Assembly: GCA_003194445.1 (NCBI GenBank)
Contig: PQXF01000003.1
Location: forward strand, 90,717 to 154,716
Reading direction: 5' to 3'
DNA: 64,000 nucleotides
Origin: Candidatus Methanogaster sp.
Lineage (GTDB): Archaea > Halobacteriota > Methanosarcinia > Methanosarcinales > Methanogasteraceae
Numbering within the stretch: position 1 is the first letter of the stretch; each line of letters begins with the position of its first letter. A model generated the notes under the pieces. That model made no database searches and had not been told where the DNA came from. It saw only the letters and a program-made list of their open reading frames with translations. Made by a program: the position numbers and the translations under genes. Positions 27,467-37,318 of the stretch are shown here, piece after piece.

Positions 27467-28747
27467 ATGAAGACGGTTATCATCGGCGGCGGGCTCTCAG
27501 GGCTTGCATCTGCGTACAGGATGCTAAAAGAGGACATATCTGATGTAACCATCCTTGAGAAAGGTTCCGAGGTCGGCGGTATGGCTGCGAGTTACCATAT
27601 CGACGACTATCACATCGAGAAGTATTACCACCACATCTTCGCGAGTGATTCCGAGCTGATAGATCTCATCGGGAGCATGGGTCTCGGTGCTGACCTGCAA
27701 TGGCTCAAAGGAACCACTGGCTATTATATCGACGGAAAGATACACCCGATGAACACGCCGATCGAACTGCTCAAGTCGCCGCTCTCGGTTCCGGACCTGA
27801 TACGGATTGCACGTACCGTCCTTGTGACCAGGCGGGCAAAGGATGAGGAGATCTACAAACTCGATCGCGTCACCGCAAAGGAGTGGATCCTTAAGAATGC
27901 CGGAAGATCGGTCTACGAGCGGTTCTTTGAGCCGCTCTTGCGGAGCAAGTTCGGTAGCAGCCACGATCGCGTATCTGCTGCATGGCTCTTCGGGCGCATC
28001 AGGATCAGGTCGAACCGGTCCACGAGCGGGGAGCGGCTCGGATACCTGCGCGGAGGTTTTCATCGCCTCGTCGCACGCCTGGCAGAATCGATCGTTGCGA
28101 TGGGTGGGGAGATCCGGACGAACTGCGAGGCGTCAGAGATCAGAACCGTTGATGGAAGCGTCTCCGGTGTCACTGCCGGCGGATACATCGACTGCGATTC
28201 CGTGATCTCGACGGTATCACCTCATGCACTTTTAAAGATAATTTCGGATGCGCCTGATATCCCGTATCAGGGAACTGCGTGTGCGCTCTTTGGTATGAAC
28301 AGGTCACTGATGCCGGATATGTACTGGTTAAACATAAAATCAAGCGTGCCTTTTGGTGCGGTCATCGAGCATACGAACTTCCTTCCGGTCTCGGATTACG
28401 GAGAGCATCTGGTATACGTGACTGCATACTTCCAGGACGACACAGATCCGAGATGGCGGTCTTCGGAGCAGGAACTGATCGATTCGTATCTGGGCGGGCT
28501 TATGGAGTTATTTCCGGATTTCCACCGCGATGACGTCTCGTGGTGGAGACTTGCGCGGGATATCGACACGGCTCCGGTGTACATGACAGATTACATCGAG
28601 AATATCCCACCATATTCCACCGATACCGATGGACTATATCTTGCTGGCATGTTCTCCCGGACCAACTATCCTGAACGGAGTATGAATGGTTCTGTTCTGG
28701 CAGGATTCGGGTGCGCGGAGGAGGTCAGGAAGAGGATTCGCGGATAG
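27467..28747 (+). CDS. FAD-dependent oxidoreductase of the amine oxidase/protoporphyrinogen oxidase-like group
   Basis: A 426-residue flavoprotein. It begins with the Rossmann motif VIIGGGLSGLASAYRM and the second FAD motif EVGGMAASYHIDDYHIEKY. The end has LYLAGMFSRTNYPERSMNGSV, the usual C-terminal FAD contact. The group includes protoporphyrinogen oxidase, phytoene desaturase and UDP-galactopyranose mutase-like enzymes; I cannot fix the substrate. It follows the ccmF-like gene by 41 nt, so a heme-related role is reasonable. Its 3' end converges on the ATPase gene with a 23-nt overlap. A shortened decayed copy lies at 30375-30695. Confidence 0.8.
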   Translation: MKTVIIGGGLSGLASAYRMLKEDISDVTILEKGSEVGGMAASYHIDDYHIEKYYHHIFASDSELIDLIGSMGLGADLQWLKGTTGYYIDGKIHPMNTPIELLKSPLSVPDLIRIARTVLVTRRAKDEEIYKLDRVTAKEWILKNAGRSVYERFFEPLLRSKFGSSHDRVSAAWLFGRIRIRSNRSTSGERLGYLRGGFHRLVARLAESIVAMGGEIRTNCEASEIRTVDGSVSGVTAGGYIDCDSVISTVSPHALLKIISDAPDIPYQGTACALFGMNRSLMPDMYWLNIKSSVPFGAVIEHTNFLPVSDYGEHLVYVTAYFQDDTDPRWRSSEQELIDSYLGGLMELFPDFHRDDVSWWRLARDIDTAPVYMTDYIENIPPYSTDTDGLYLAGMFSRTNYPERSMNGSVLAGFGCAEEVRKRIRG

Positions 28748-30023
28748 GTAAGGGGTGCCCAAAAACCCATTTCCAAAGTGGCACAAATATAATAATTTTA
28801 TCTTCTAATTTTTCAGTTGCTTCATAATCCTCTGTTATGACAAAACCTCGTTTAACATCGTATTTCTCCATGAATTTTATCATCCCTTTTACATCTCGAA
28901 TTCCAACCTTTAATGAGTATTTGGACTCAATGGGAATCATTGATTCATCTTTTAATGGTACAAAATCTACTTCTTTGCCGGCATCTCTCCAGAAATGCTC
29001 TGCTTTTGTTATGAATTGTATCAGGTTCTCTACAAGTTTCCCCTGCGGCGGATTTGCAAGAGCAAGAGCAATAGAGGGGTGGATAAGGTAGTATTTTTTT
29101 AGTTTTCGGGAGGAGACTTTGAATGAACCCCTGAAATTTTTCAGATCTCTTATAATAAAACAGGTTTTCATATAATAAAGGTAGTTGCTGACGGTCTGCC
29201 TGCTTCTTCCCACTTCCCTTGATATCTCATCCAGATTGATCATCATTCCCGGGTTCGTTGCAATGATATGGATGAGTTTCTCTATAAGTTCCATATCCTT
29301 GATATTGAATAGAGTACTTAAGTCCCTGAATATAGTCTTTTCTATAATGCTCTCTTTTATGTATCTTTTTGCAATCTCATCGTCAACATCTACTATCTCC
29401 GGGAACGGTTTTAGAAAATAAGTGTTTAGCTCGCTCTTTATTTCGTGTTTCCATAAGGCAACATTTTCTTTAATTTTTTTGACGTCCCACCCTCTCAACT
29501 CCAAAAACTCCTCAAATGATAGGATATCTAAGTTAAAGTAAAAGGTTCTACCTGCGAGACTCTCTTTTGCGCCAAGCAAGATGTTAAGGGATGCAGAACC
29601 AGAAATGAAGAATTTGATGCTCGGATATTGGTCATAATAAATCTTGATCTTGTTCTGCCAGTCATTCAGTTTTTGGATTTCGTCCAGAATTATGTAGGTG
29701 GTTTTGGCAGTAATATCTTCTCTGAGTACGTTTTCACGGTAAAAGTCTATAATATCTCCTAAATCCTCTACGTTTTCATCAAACGAAAAATACAGTATCC
29801 TTTCAGGAGAAACACCTTCTTTGATCAACTTGTCTACGGTCTGGAGTAAGATTGTGGTTTTACCGGTTCTGCGTAATCCGACGATCGTTATTATTTGTCT
29901 TAGTTCGATGTATTTTTCTATTTCAGAGAATAGTTTTCTCCTGTACGGCGGTATAAGTTCCGGTCTCACCTGACCAAGCTTCCACCACGAGTTCATCTCA
30001 TACAGTTTGTCTAAATTTGACAT
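28725..30023 (-). CDS. AAA ATPase with DUF4143 domain
   Basis: A 432-residue ATPase of the archaeal AAA_14/DUF4143 type. The Walker A is VGLRRTGKTTILL (about residue 47) and the Walker B is YIILDEIQKL (about residue 115). Around residue 250 a winged-helix part is seen (ISREVGRSRQTVSNYLYYM), and the C-terminus (from about residue 320) is the DUF4143 nuclease-like domain with EHFWRDAGKEVDFV and PIESKYS. The function of the family is unsettled. It is AT-rich relative to its neighbours and sits between the intact FAD oxidoreductase gene and its remnant, which suggests that it was inserted. Several TTAACGAA motifs lie upstream. Confidence 0.85.
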   Translation of the reverse strand: MSNLDKLYEMNSWWKLGQVRPELIPPYRRKLFSEIEKYIELRQIITIVGLRRTGKTTILLQTVDKLIKEGVSPERILYFSFDENVEDLGDIIDFYRENVLREDITAKTTYIILDEIQKLNDWQNKIKIYYDQYPSIKFFISGSASLNILLGAKESLAGRTFYFNLDILSFEEFLELRGWDVKKIKENVALWKHEIKSELNTYFLKPFPEIVDVDDEIAKRYIKESIIEKTIFRDLSTLFNIKDMELIEKLIHIIATNPGMMINLDEISREVGRSRQTVSNYLYYMKTCFIIRDLKNFRGSFKVSSRKLKKYYLIHPSIALALANPPQGKLVENLIQFITKAEHFWRDAGKEVDFVPLKDESMIPIESKYSLKVGIRDVKGMIKFMEKYDVKRGFVITEDYEATEKLEDKIIIFVPLWKWVFGHPLPIRESSS

Positions 30024-30317
30024 ATTGGTAACTTAGACTTAACGAATATTTAAGTTTTTCGTTATCTTGGATTAACGAATACTGTAGTAAAGGAGCTCAC
30101 AATGACATACCGGGAGCGCCATACCACCATCGATAAGAGGTACTGCACTTTATAGCAGGATCACTTAACGAACACTTATGAAATCGACGCTCGGGTTTAA
30201 GTATTATGTCGACTGTATCGCGAATTCATGGAACCCACGCGATCCATAAGATAGTCTTGCAATATCCTCGTTGGTATGGCCACTGATGAACTTAATTTTG
30301 AGTGCAACGGTAAGATG
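30024..30317. other. Intergenic region with TTAACGAA motifs
   Basis: Upstream of the minus-strand ATPase gene the motif TTAACGAAyA occurs three times (about 30032, 30072 and 30167). These may be operator sites for the ATPase or repeat debris. No gene is seen. Confidence 0.35.
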
Positions 30318-30374
30318 AGTTGCAGGAAATCGCCATGTGCAGGCTCTGGACTTAAGTGCGAGGTGTAGTGACTT
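30318..30374 (+). repeat. Dispersed hairpin repeat ending in GTGACTT
   Basis: Similar to the last ~60 bases of repeat X (TGCAACGGT, GAAATCGC, then GGCTCTGGACTTAAGTGCG and GTAGTGACTT). It ends where the remnant of the FAD gene begins. Confidence 0.65.
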
Positions 30375-30695
30375 ACATTGACCACATCTTTGAGAGTGAT
30401 TCCAAGCTGATAGATCTCGTCGGTAGCATGGGTCTCAGTGCTGACCTGCAATGGCTCAAAGGAACTACTTGCTATCATATCGATGGGAAGATATACCCGA
30501 TGAACACGCCGATCGAACTGCTCAAGTCGCCGCTCCGGTGTACCTGACCGATTACATCGAGAAGATCCCGCTGTATTCCACCGATATTGAGGGGTTATAT
30601 TTTGCCGGCATGTTCTCCCGGACCAACTATCCCGAACGAAGTATGAACGGATCTATCCTGGCGAGATTCGAGTGCGCGGAGGAGATTAGGGGCGT
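30375..30695 (+). pseudogene. Internally deleted copy of the FAD oxidoreductase gene
   Basis: Two pieces of the 27467 gene are joined here. The first matches about 27634-27784 and the second matches about 28571-28735. The junction at 30532-30535 is GCTC, which is present at both parental points (27781 and 28571), so the middle ~790 bp was lost by deletion between 4-bp direct repeats. No start codon or FAD motif remains. Confidence 0.9.
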
Positions 30696-30744
30696 ACCCG
30701 TGCCTGGAAACTAAAAAAATCCTGTGGCAACCCGATTAACCAAA

Positions 30745-30755
30745 GATATATATAA
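30745..30755 (+). promoter_or_regulatory. Archaeal TATA box
   Basis: GATATATATAA, preceded by CCAAA, lies about 105 nt before the membrane protein gene at 30850, implying an untranslated leader of about 75 nt. Confidence 0.5.
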
Positions 30756-30849
30756 CGGCTCGTTCAGACAATTGTACGCGTACTCAGGCTCGAATGCGCC
30801 CGGACTGGGCGAAAGCGGCCACATAATGAAGGAAAGGAGATAAGGAAAT

Positions 30850-31521
30850 ATGTCAAAGAAATTTGTCATAAGTGATGCGGTGCAATTTGGGTGGGATATA
30901 ACGAAAAGCAACATCGGTTTTTTCATCGGTCTTCTGATAGTGGCGAGCTTAATACAATACGTCCCGGATACTGTTGCAGCAATAATCGAAGCAGATGCCC
31001 CGGATCTGTCGCTTATTATCCGGATCGCTTCTTATATTCTCTCGGCAATAATAGGAATGGGGCTAATCAAGATTTGTTTGAGGTTTTGCGATGATGAGAA
31101 AGGGGAATTTTCAGACCTTTTCTCCTGTTATCCTCTCTTTTTTGAGTATCTGATTGGTTTAATCCTGTACGGGTTTATTGTTGTGGTGGGGTTGATCTTG
31201 TTAATCATTCCCGGAATTATCTGGGCGATCAAATTCCAGTTTTTTGATTATTTGATCGTCGATAGGGGGCTTGGTCCGATAGATGCGCTCGAAAAGAGTT
31301 CTGAAATCACAAGAGGTGTAAAATGGGATTTATTCATCTTTGGTATATTGCTTGGTATCCTCAACCTGATGGGGTTTCTCTGCCTGTTGGTTGGTTTATT
31401 TGTCACCATTCCTGTGACCATGGTTGCTATGGCTTTCGTGTATCGCAAACTGCTGCCTGAAACGTATCAAGAATACTACACGGACCCTGATCGGCAGTTA
31501 CCAGACCCGGTGTCGGTGTAA
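30850..31521 (+). CDS. Polytopic membrane protein, DUF975/YciC-like
   Basis: A 223-residue integral membrane protein with about five hydrophobic helices (near residues 22-40, 55-75, 98-122, 160-182 and 185-205). The loop DRGLGPIDALEKSSEITRG between helices is the marker segment of DUF975/GlyT-type membrane proteins, which have no settled function. It stands alone with its own TATA box and an AAGGAGATAAGG ribosome-binding site. Confidence 0.75.
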   Translation: MSKKFVISDAVQFGWDITKSNIGFFIGLLIVASLIQYVPDTVAAIIEADAPDLSLIIRIASYILSAIIGMGLIKICLRFCDDEKGEFSDLFSCYPLFFEYLIGLILYGFIVVVGLILLIIPGIIWAIKFQFFDYLIVDRGLGPIDALEKSSEITRGVKWDLFIFGILLGILNLMGFLCLLVGLFVTIPVTMVAMAFVYRKLLPETYQEYYTDPDRQLPDPVSV

Positions 31522-31562
31522 AGGGCTCAGGCACTTGCACCTCGCCCATACCGTCGCTTTGT

Positions 31563-31964
31563 CTACCTCTTCTTCCCCTTCTGCCCTCTACGCTCAAAGT
31601 GCATGATGTAGATATCGGGTCTTGGCATCTTACCGCTTGCTGTGGCAAACTCGGGATAGCACCGGTCGCAGAGCACACGCCAGTTGATCGCAGCAACGAC
31701 CGAACTGCCTGGAATGAGTCTTGCAAATATGAAACTTGGCGGAATCTCAAGACGCGATGCGACCTCTTCAAAGAATGAGAGCATCTGCTTCTCGAAGACC
31801 TCGATATCGTCCAGTTCGAGTCCACGAACATTCACTGTGATGCCGCTACAGCCACACGGCAGCGCAAAGACATCCAGTTCTGTGACCATGACCGCTCTTG
31901 CAAGCATCTTTCTCAGGTTATTTTCAATATCGCTTCTTATCTGCAGGATTTCTTTCGTGATCAT
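31563..31964 (-). CDS. Unrecognised conserved-looking protein downstream of U32 peptidase
   Basis: A 133-residue soluble protein. The ATG at 31964 overlaps the stop of the U32-family gene in an ATGA arrangement, which sets the start. The middle shows ALPCGCSGITVNVRGLELDD and a later NWRVLCDRCYPE, so four cysteines could bind a metal or Fe-S cluster. The C-terminus is lysine/arginine rich. The function is not known to me; coupling implies that it works with the U32 protein. Confidence 0.65.
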   Translation of the reverse strand: MITKEILQIRSDIENNLRKMLARAVMVTELDVFALPCGCSGITVNVRGLELDDIEVFEKQMLSFFEEVASRLEIPPSFIFARLIPGSSVVAAINWRVLCDRCYPEFATASGKMPRPDIYIMHFERRGQKGKKR

Positions 31965-33025
31965 GCGCTCACCTCGGTAATACCTGCCATCTCGCTCCAT
32001 AGAACCGTCTCTTCATTCTCTGTGCCGCCGCCCGCGTACACCTTGACAGCCCGGTCAGTCAGTTCCCTGCAGAATCCGCAGTTGGCGCAGATGGTTGGGC
32101 AGTTCTTCCAGTGATCGAGTGCGCCATCAAAGTCCCGGTTTGAGATGTAGTACAGATCTTTGAGTGCCTTTGGACAGTCGAGCAGATCCATCAGGTTGCC
32201 CTCGTACGACTCATCCGTATACGCGCTGACGCAGTTTAAGATCCAGTTGACATAATGGGTTCTGCCGCCGATCTTGAAGACGTTGGTAATGTCTGCATAC
32301 TCCTTTAAGTCCTCCGGCCTGATCCATGGCGAGATCGTGATCAGTTTCGGATCCTTGATCCGGAGCATTATACATCTGTCGTAATAATAATCGTCGAGCA
32401 CGTTCGGACGGGGTTGCGGGCCGAAGGCGTGTGAGAAGAAGTTGAAGTGCGCATACCGAAACGGGCACTGGTACAGGCAGCCCTCGTTCACGAGCAGTTT
32501 TATTTCGCAGTCTACGGCATCCCTGATCGCATGGAGGACATCGAAGTGCCTGTGCACATCAGGATCGACCACGATCGAGTGCGCGCCAAGATCCTCGTAG
32601 AATCTGGCTTTCTCTGGCGAATCCACAAACGACAAGACCGATACGACCGGCAGCATCTCAAAATCCCTCGCGATGATCTCAACAAGATACGGATCCGCAA
32701 CAACGATGGTATCGATTCCACAACTATCAAGCTGCCCGAGATACCAGTGGATGAGGTTAAAGCCCTCCGGCGTCAGTTGCCGCCCGCCAAGACATGAACT
32801 GTTGAGCACGATCTCCACTTTCACACCATTCTTGTGCGCATACTCGGTCTGCTCCCTGATATCCTCGATCTGGGGCGAACTTAGATTGCTCCTGCCAGTG
32901 CCCACGTAATCGGGCGAACCTGCCATAAATATCGAGTAGATGTCCTTTCCTGCTTCGGATACCAGTTCCTTGAGTCCGTCGAAGTGTCCCGGATGCGGTA
33001 CGTACAGTCTCTTTTTCATGGTCAT
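31961..33025 (-). CDS. Peptidase U32 family protein
   Basis: A 354-residue TIM-barrel-like protein of the U32 group. The conserved cysteines lie in NEGCLYQCPFRYAHFN (about residue 190) and in CPTICANCGFC near the C-terminus. U32 proteins such as UbiU/V and RlhA use Fe-S clusters for hydroxylation reactions and are not proven peptidases. An AGGTGAT site precedes the start; the ATG at 33019 is also possible. It overlaps the downstream small gene by 4 nt, forming a two-gene operon. Confidence 0.8.
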   Translation of the reverse strand: MTMKKRLYVPHPGHFDGLKELVSEAGKDIYSIFMAGSPDYVGTGRSNLSSPQIEDIREQTEYAHKNGVKVEIVLNSSCLGGRQLTPEGFNLIHWYLGQLDSCGIDTIVVADPYLVEIIARDFEMLPVVSVLSFVDSPEKARFYEDLGAHSIVVDPDVHRHFDVLHAIRDAVDCEIKLLVNEGCLYQCPFRYAHFNFFSHAFGPQPRPNVLDDYYYDRCIMLRIKDPKLITISPWIRPEDLKEYADITNVFKIGGRTHYVNWILNCVSAYTDESYEGNLMDLLDCPKALKDLYYISNRDFDGALDHWKNCPTICANCGFCRELTDRAVKVYAGGGTENEETVLWSEMAGITEVSA

Positions 33026-33180
33026 GTATCACCTACAATTTTTATTGCATTTAAAACTTGTTTTATCATTTGGTGTACACGGCGTTGTCGAAGGGTGAAA
33101 GGGTTGGGAACTCGCAAAGGTCTAATACACGACTTTCAAAGATTTAGATTGTATCACCAACCTAAATGTCACAAAACGCG

Positions 33181-33363
33181 TCACATACTAAACTTTACAA
33201 ATCGACCATTGAGATCATGAATATCAATCGTGTTTAATATACTTAAACCTTTATTAAGCTTACCCATTAACTTTGGTTCTTTTGGATTCATCTCCAATTC
33301 AATTGTCTTCTCGTCATCGCTAATAAAAGCCTCGCCACCAAGCTGAAAAATTGATTCAACCAC
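33181..33363 (-). CDS. Small hypothetical protein
   Basis: A 60-residue frame (GGEAFISDDEKTIELEM...FVKFSM) with a plausible beta-strand pattern and no motif. It starts 13 nt after the HD hydrolase gene on the same strand, so it could be a short downstream gene. The codon bias is not decisive and it may be spurious. Confidence 0.35.
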   Translation of the reverse strand: MVESIFQLGGEAFISDDEKTIELEMNPKEPKLMGKLNKGLSILNTIDIHDLNGRFVKFSM

Positions 33364-33376
33364 CGCCCCAAAAAAC

Positions 33377-34606
33377 TCACGTAATCAGCTCATCCAGCCG
33401 GAACTGCTTGTGCTTTTGCACACCAAAGAACTCCTTCGCAGCAGCCGCGACCACGTCGCGATATTCGGAAGGCGTGTACACACCCATCCGCCAGTTGTCG
33501 CGCTGCGCATGACCGAGCGCGGAAACGAGATGTGAGACCTCATGAAGCGGCTTTAACCGTTGATCAATCACAATGTTAGCTTTCGTCTCCACGATCTCCG
33601 GCGGCTTCGGGATGTCCACAAGCACGTACTCAGGATCGATCCCGGCAGCGGATGCGATCTCGTCCTCGACTCTTCTCACGTTTCTCCGGTGTGAAAGCAC
33701 GCTCTCGCCCACCGCATCAAATCCTTCGTAGAGCGCACGCTTAAACAACCTCCGGTCGCGCAAGGAGTCTGCAATCTCCGAGGGATACCCCTGATGCGAC
33801 CCCAGTTGCGTAAAGAGCCCCTGATCGTCCATCATATAGAGCATTCTCGCATCGAAGCCGTCCTCGATCATGCACTCGACAGCACGCACGCACATCGACT
33901 CGGCGATGCGGGTCACATGATGGTAATACACGGTCGGATACATCAGGAACCGCGAGAGCAATAGCGACTCGGCAGCCCTTATCCCACCGCTTCCGATCAC
34001 GAGTTTCCCGTCCAAAAACCGCATCTCGTGAATCAAACGCACGAGATCGACTGAAAGCGGAACACCTGTGTAATGCGCATCCCTGACAAGATAATCCATC
34101 CGGTCAATATCGATCTCACTATTCAAGGCAGCACTGAATCCCGTTTCCCCTTTTATATGCCTGGCAACCCTTGATATGCTGATCGAGTATCGTTCAAATA
34201 TCTCGCCGAAGTTGCTTTTAATGATCTGATAAACGTCCTCATGCGATCTTCCGGTATGTTTCCTGATGATATTCTCGGTCACATGCGACAGTGGTCCATG
34301 CCCTATGTCATGGAGCAGTGCAGCGACGCGCAGTTCGGTCTGCCCGCCCTCACCATCCGCGCCCCATTCCACCCCTTTGCCAGACTCACTTTCTTTGCCC
34401 ATGCAATCCGCAAGCAGATTTGCAAGATGGTAGGTGCCAAGCGAATGCTCAAACCTGGTGTGGTTTGCTCCCGGGTACACAAAACTTGTCAGCCCGAGTT
34501 GTTTGATGCGGCGTAACCGCTGCATAACCGGCGTATCGACAAGCGATAGCGCTGTCTCATCCAGTTCGATATATCCGTGGATAGTGTCCCGAATCACCTT
34601 CATCAT
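33377..34606 (-). CDS. HD-domain phosphohydrolase (dNTPase/SAMHD1-like)
   Basis: A 409-residue HD-superfamily protein. The opening [31 protein letters not shown] is the signature of the SAMHD1-like archaeal group. Metal residues are in [10 protein letters not shown] (H), [13 protein letters not shown] (HD) and [11 protein letters not shown] (D). Such enzymes cleave dNTPs or related nucleotides to nucleoside and triphosphate. I chose the ATG at 34606 because family sequence begins there; the frame extends 17 codons further upstream. It diverges from the aIF1A gene. Confidence 0.85.
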   Translation of the reverse strand: MMKVIRDTIHGYIELDETALSLVDTPVMQRLRRIKQLGLTSFVYPGANHTRFEHSLGTYHLANLLADCMGKESESGKGVEWGADGEGGQTELRVAALLHDIGHGPLSHVTENIIRKHTGRSHEDVYQIIKSNFGEIFERYSISISRVARHIKGETGFSAALNSEIDIDRMDYLVRDAHYTGVPLSVDLVRLIHEMRFLDGKLVIGSGGIRAAESLLLSRFLMYPTVYYHHVTRIAESMCVRAVECMIEDGFDARMLYMMDDQGLFTQLGSHQGYPSEIADSLRDRRLFKRALYEGFDAVGESVLSHRRNVRRVEDEIASAAGIDPEYVLVDIPKPPEIVETKANIVIDQRLKPLHEVSHLVSALGHAQRDNWRMGVYTPSEYRDVVAAAAKEFFGVQKHKQFRLDELIT

Positions 34607-34680
34607 GCTATGGTGGTTGTGCATGTTTATATACATATAGCGACAATGCGAATCCATGGACTGGAAATGGATATACAGAG

Positions 34681-34989
34681 GTGTCGTCTCTGGCTAAGAA
34701 GAAGGTAGAGGCACCGATAGTACGCGTACGCATTCCCCGCAAACACGATCGCGAGGTTCTTGCGACTGTTGAGAAACTGCTCGGGGCAAACCACCTGCGT
34801 GTGAGATGCTTCGACGGAACCATAATAAATGCCAGAATACCCGGAAGGATGAAGAAGCGGATATGGATACGGGAGAACGATGTCGTCATCATTATTCCAT
34901 GGTCATTTCAGGAAGAGAAGGCAGATGTGGTCTGGAGATACACCGCGCCACAGGTTGACTGGCTTCGACGTCGTGGATACCTCTCCTGA
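34681..34989 (+). CDS. eif1A: Translation initiation factor aIF1A
   Basis: A 102-residue S1/OB-fold factor. The core [22 protein letters not shown], followed by [24 protein letters not shown], is the usual eIF1A/aIF1A sequence. It binds the A site of the small subunit and helps place initiator tRNA. The start appears to be a GTG at 34681, giving [11 protein letters not shown] as the basic N-terminal tail. It is followed after 3 nt by the RIO1 kinase gene, a common archaeal pairing. Confidence 0.9.
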   Translation: MSSLAKKKVEAPIVRVRIPRKHDREVLATVEKLLGANHLRVRCFDGTIINARIPGRMKKRIWIRENDVVIIIPWSFQEEKADVVWRYTAPQVDWLRRRGYLS

Positions 34990-34992
34990 ATC

Positions 34993-35781
34993 ATGGAAAA
35001 ACTCGAAAAAAGATTGAAGGAAATCGATAAGAAAATTGACCGATTCCGTATCAGGATAAAGGATTCTAAAGACTTAAAAGCTGTTGAAGGCGTTTTTGAT
35101 ACATTTACATTAAAGACCCTTTACAATCTCGCAAACAAGGGGTACATCGATGCGCTCGGGGGTGTGATCAGCACCGGTAAGGAGGCGAACATCCACCATG
35201 CGTTCGGATGTGGGCAAGAGGAGCAGCAGGAGCGGGAGATTGCTATAAAGGTGTACCGCATCTCTACGAGCAATTTCCGTGCGATGCAGTCATACCTGAT
35301 CGGGGATCCGAGATTCAAGAACGTAAGGCACGAAAAACGGAGCATCGTGTTCGCATGGACGAAGAAAGAACTGAGAAATCTGAAAAAAGCTCAGTCAGCA
35401 GGAGTGCGCGTTCCGGAACCATTTGTCGAGAGAGATAACGTTCTCTTAATGGAGTTTATCGGAGAGGATGAGATCCCCGCGCCGCAACTCCGTGAGGTGT
35501 CATTGACTCCTGGAGAGGCGCGGAAGGCGTTTGATACCACTGTGGAGTATGTCCGGAAGTTATACCACGCAAATCTCGTACATGGCGACCTGAGCGAGTT
35601 TAATATACTGATGCACGGACGCGAGGTTGTTTTCATCGATATGGGGCAGTCTGTTACCCTTGATCATCCGAATGCTATGGAGTTTCTGATGCGGGACATA
35701 CACAATGTCACGCGGTTCTTCAGGAAGAAGGGCGTGGGGATCGAAGAGGAGGCTGTCGTGGATGCGGTACTCGGTGAGTGA
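34993..35781 (+). CDS. rio1: RIO1-type serine protein kinase
   Basis: A 262-residue atypical protein kinase involved in small-subunit maturation. Visible motifs are the STGKEANIHHA nucleotide loop (about residue 60), IAIKVYRISTSNFR with the catalytic Lys, the HGDLSEFNIL catalytic loop (about residue 196) and VFIDMGQSV in place of DFG. The order is that of RIO1 rather than RIO2, which has an N-terminal winged helix. It directly follows aIF1A, so the two are probably co-transcribed. Confidence 0.9.
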   Translation: MEKLEKRLKEIDKKIDRFRIRIKDSKDLKAVEGVFDTFTLKTLYNLANKGYIDALGGVISTGKEANIHHAFGCGQEEQQEREIAIKVYRISTSNFRAMQSYLIGDPRFKNVRHEKRSIVFAWTKKELRNLKKAQSAGVRVPEPFVERDNVLLMEFIGEDEIPAPQLREVSLTPGEARKAFDTTVEYVRKLYHANLVHGDLSEFNILMHGREVVFIDMGQSVTLDHPNAMEFLMRDIHNVTRFFRKKGVGIEEEAVVDAVLGE

Positions 35782-35838
35782 GTTAGGTCGCTTAACCGCC
35801 TGAGTGTATGAATGGGGCGGCTTTCCCGCGGGCAAGTG

Positions 35839-36752
35839 TCATATCACGATGTTGTCCGCTGCCACCTGCAGGATCATGAGTCCGTCAAGGGATGTGACTT
35901 TACCGTCGCCATCGATGTCCGCATCACAGTTCTCTCCGCCGCTGGCTGCGATTGTAAGCGCGATTACTGCGTCGGCGGGGGTGATAATCCCATCGTGGTT
36001 CATATCGCCGCGTGGGGTTATAGAAGGCGGGGTTACTGTCTTTATGTGTATTGCGAAATTTGAGACGGGCTGTGGACCAGGGGGCATGAATCATTGCACA
36101 CCGGACAGGCAGGAGCTTCTCCTGAATGAAACGTGATATTGATACGATATTCCATTCCCTCATACGTGCAGGTCTGTCCCGGATGTAACCGATGATCGTC
36201 TACCTCCACCTGACCAGTCTCATTGATAATGGTTACATTGGTATAATTCGCTTCGCAGTTGCGCACACCGCAATCCGAACAATTGGGTGTGTTGCTGTAT
36301 TTTATCGTGAAAGTACCTAATAATGGGGGATCCAATGGTTCTGATGACCAATAAGGCTCCAAGAAATTGGGATCTCCGTATATGTCAGTTATAACCTTTT
36401 CTGTGATTGAGTTCATCTTTCCTAAACCAATGGTCCGGCCATACGGTTCCGGAAAGCCAAGTACCTCCACATAATCGCCAACATTTATCTCGTTCAGAGC
36501 ATCTTCATTTGGAAATGGCCATTCCATAATCGCGATGTTGGGCTGCCATTCACCACACGGCAAGTTATATGACCAGTTATGCGTTGTCTTAACTTCAAAC
36601 GTATCGTTGCCGGAGTCTTTTCCGACCACTGTTCCCATATATCCTTCCGGATTAAATGCTGCCGATGCATCCCCTACAAAAGCTCCAAGCAACGCAATTG
36701 CTACGCAGATTCCGAAGATATTATGTTTTGTATTCTCATTCATTCCAATCAT
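35839..36752 (-). pseudogene. Secreted dockerin-containing protein, frameshifted
   Basis: Two overlapping frames together encode one ~300-residue secreted protein. The first (36752-36084) has a signal peptide (IFGICVAIALLGAFVGDASAA), a beta-rich body and a cysteine cluster (CSDCGVRNC, CPVCNDSC). The second (36084-35839) continues as PPGPQPVSNFAIHI and ends with a type I dockerin: GDMNHDGIITPADAVIAL and ADIDGDGKVTSLDGLMILQ. The break falls in a run of five Gs at 36080-36084 (Cs in the gene); one extra base would restore the frame. This may be a real mutation, phase variation or a sequencing error. Confidence 0.8.
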
Positions 36753-37020
36753 CTCTGGTAAAAGCGCGATTCTCTCCGACCGGATTCTCCGCGCTGTGCA
36801 TAATCAACCCGTAGTTATATTATAAAAAACTTCCTGAAAGCCGATCACAAGTCTCGATGCCAGACGTGTTTTCGGAGCGGGTACTGGCGAAGAACAGTAT
36901 CTGCAGGCCACTTCATACTGGGACGCGAGTAACACTAATCACTCCGATTTTATTTACAAGTTAATAGGGTACTTGGAAAGGACTAATACCGGAAACGCAA
37001 GCAACTGCACTAAAATCCAA

Positions 37021-37095
37021 TGCTCCGGCCGGGATTTGAACCCGAGTCAATGGCTCGAAAGGCCACCATGATTGGCCGGACTACACTACCGGAGC
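37021..37095 (-). tRNA. tRNA-Glu (UUC)
   Basis: The minus strand folds into a full cloverleaf: acceptor GCTCCGG paired with CCGGAGC, anticodon stem GTGGC/GCCAT with the loop CTTTCGA giving anticodon TTC, and a T arm CCGGG...TTCAAAT. The discriminator base is A; CCA is not encoded. No intron is visible. Confidence 0.95.
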
Positions 37096-37160
37096 GTGGG
37101 GACATATAATACAGTAACCGAGTGCACATTAACGTTTCGATCACAAACTGCCGCGGCGGC

Positions 37161-37172
37161 AAATATTTAATA
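37161..37172 (+). promoter_or_regulatory. TATA box of the ccmDE operon
   Basis: AAATATTTAATA lies about 30 nt before the ATG at 37196, which would give a nearly leaderless transcript. The same A/T block read on the other strand is about 70 nt before the tRNA. Confidence 0.5.
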
Positions 37173-37195
37173 GAGTCGCCACAACCATAAAGACT

Positions 37196-37318
37196 ATGAA
37201 TTATCTGCTATGGGCATTCGGCATCGTATGGGCAGGACTCGGGCTCTACACCATGCACCTGCTGCTTACACGATCACGATTATCAAGAACGAGGGGGAAT
37301 CGGAGCAAACATGGATAG
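37196..37318 (+). CDS. ccmD: CcmD-like small heme-exporter membrane protein
   Basis: A 40-residue protein: one membrane helix (LLWAFGIVWAGLGLYTMHLL) followed by a basic tail (TRSRLSRTRGNRSKHG). This size and layout, with a conserved aromatic/Tyr near the end of the helix, match CcmD, which links CcmE to the CcmABC heme exporter. It overlaps the start of ccmE by 8 nt. The context is the main reason for the call because the protein is too short for strong similarity. Confidence 0.75.
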   Translation: MNYLLWAFGIVWAGLGLYTMHLLLTRSRLSRTRGNRSKHG

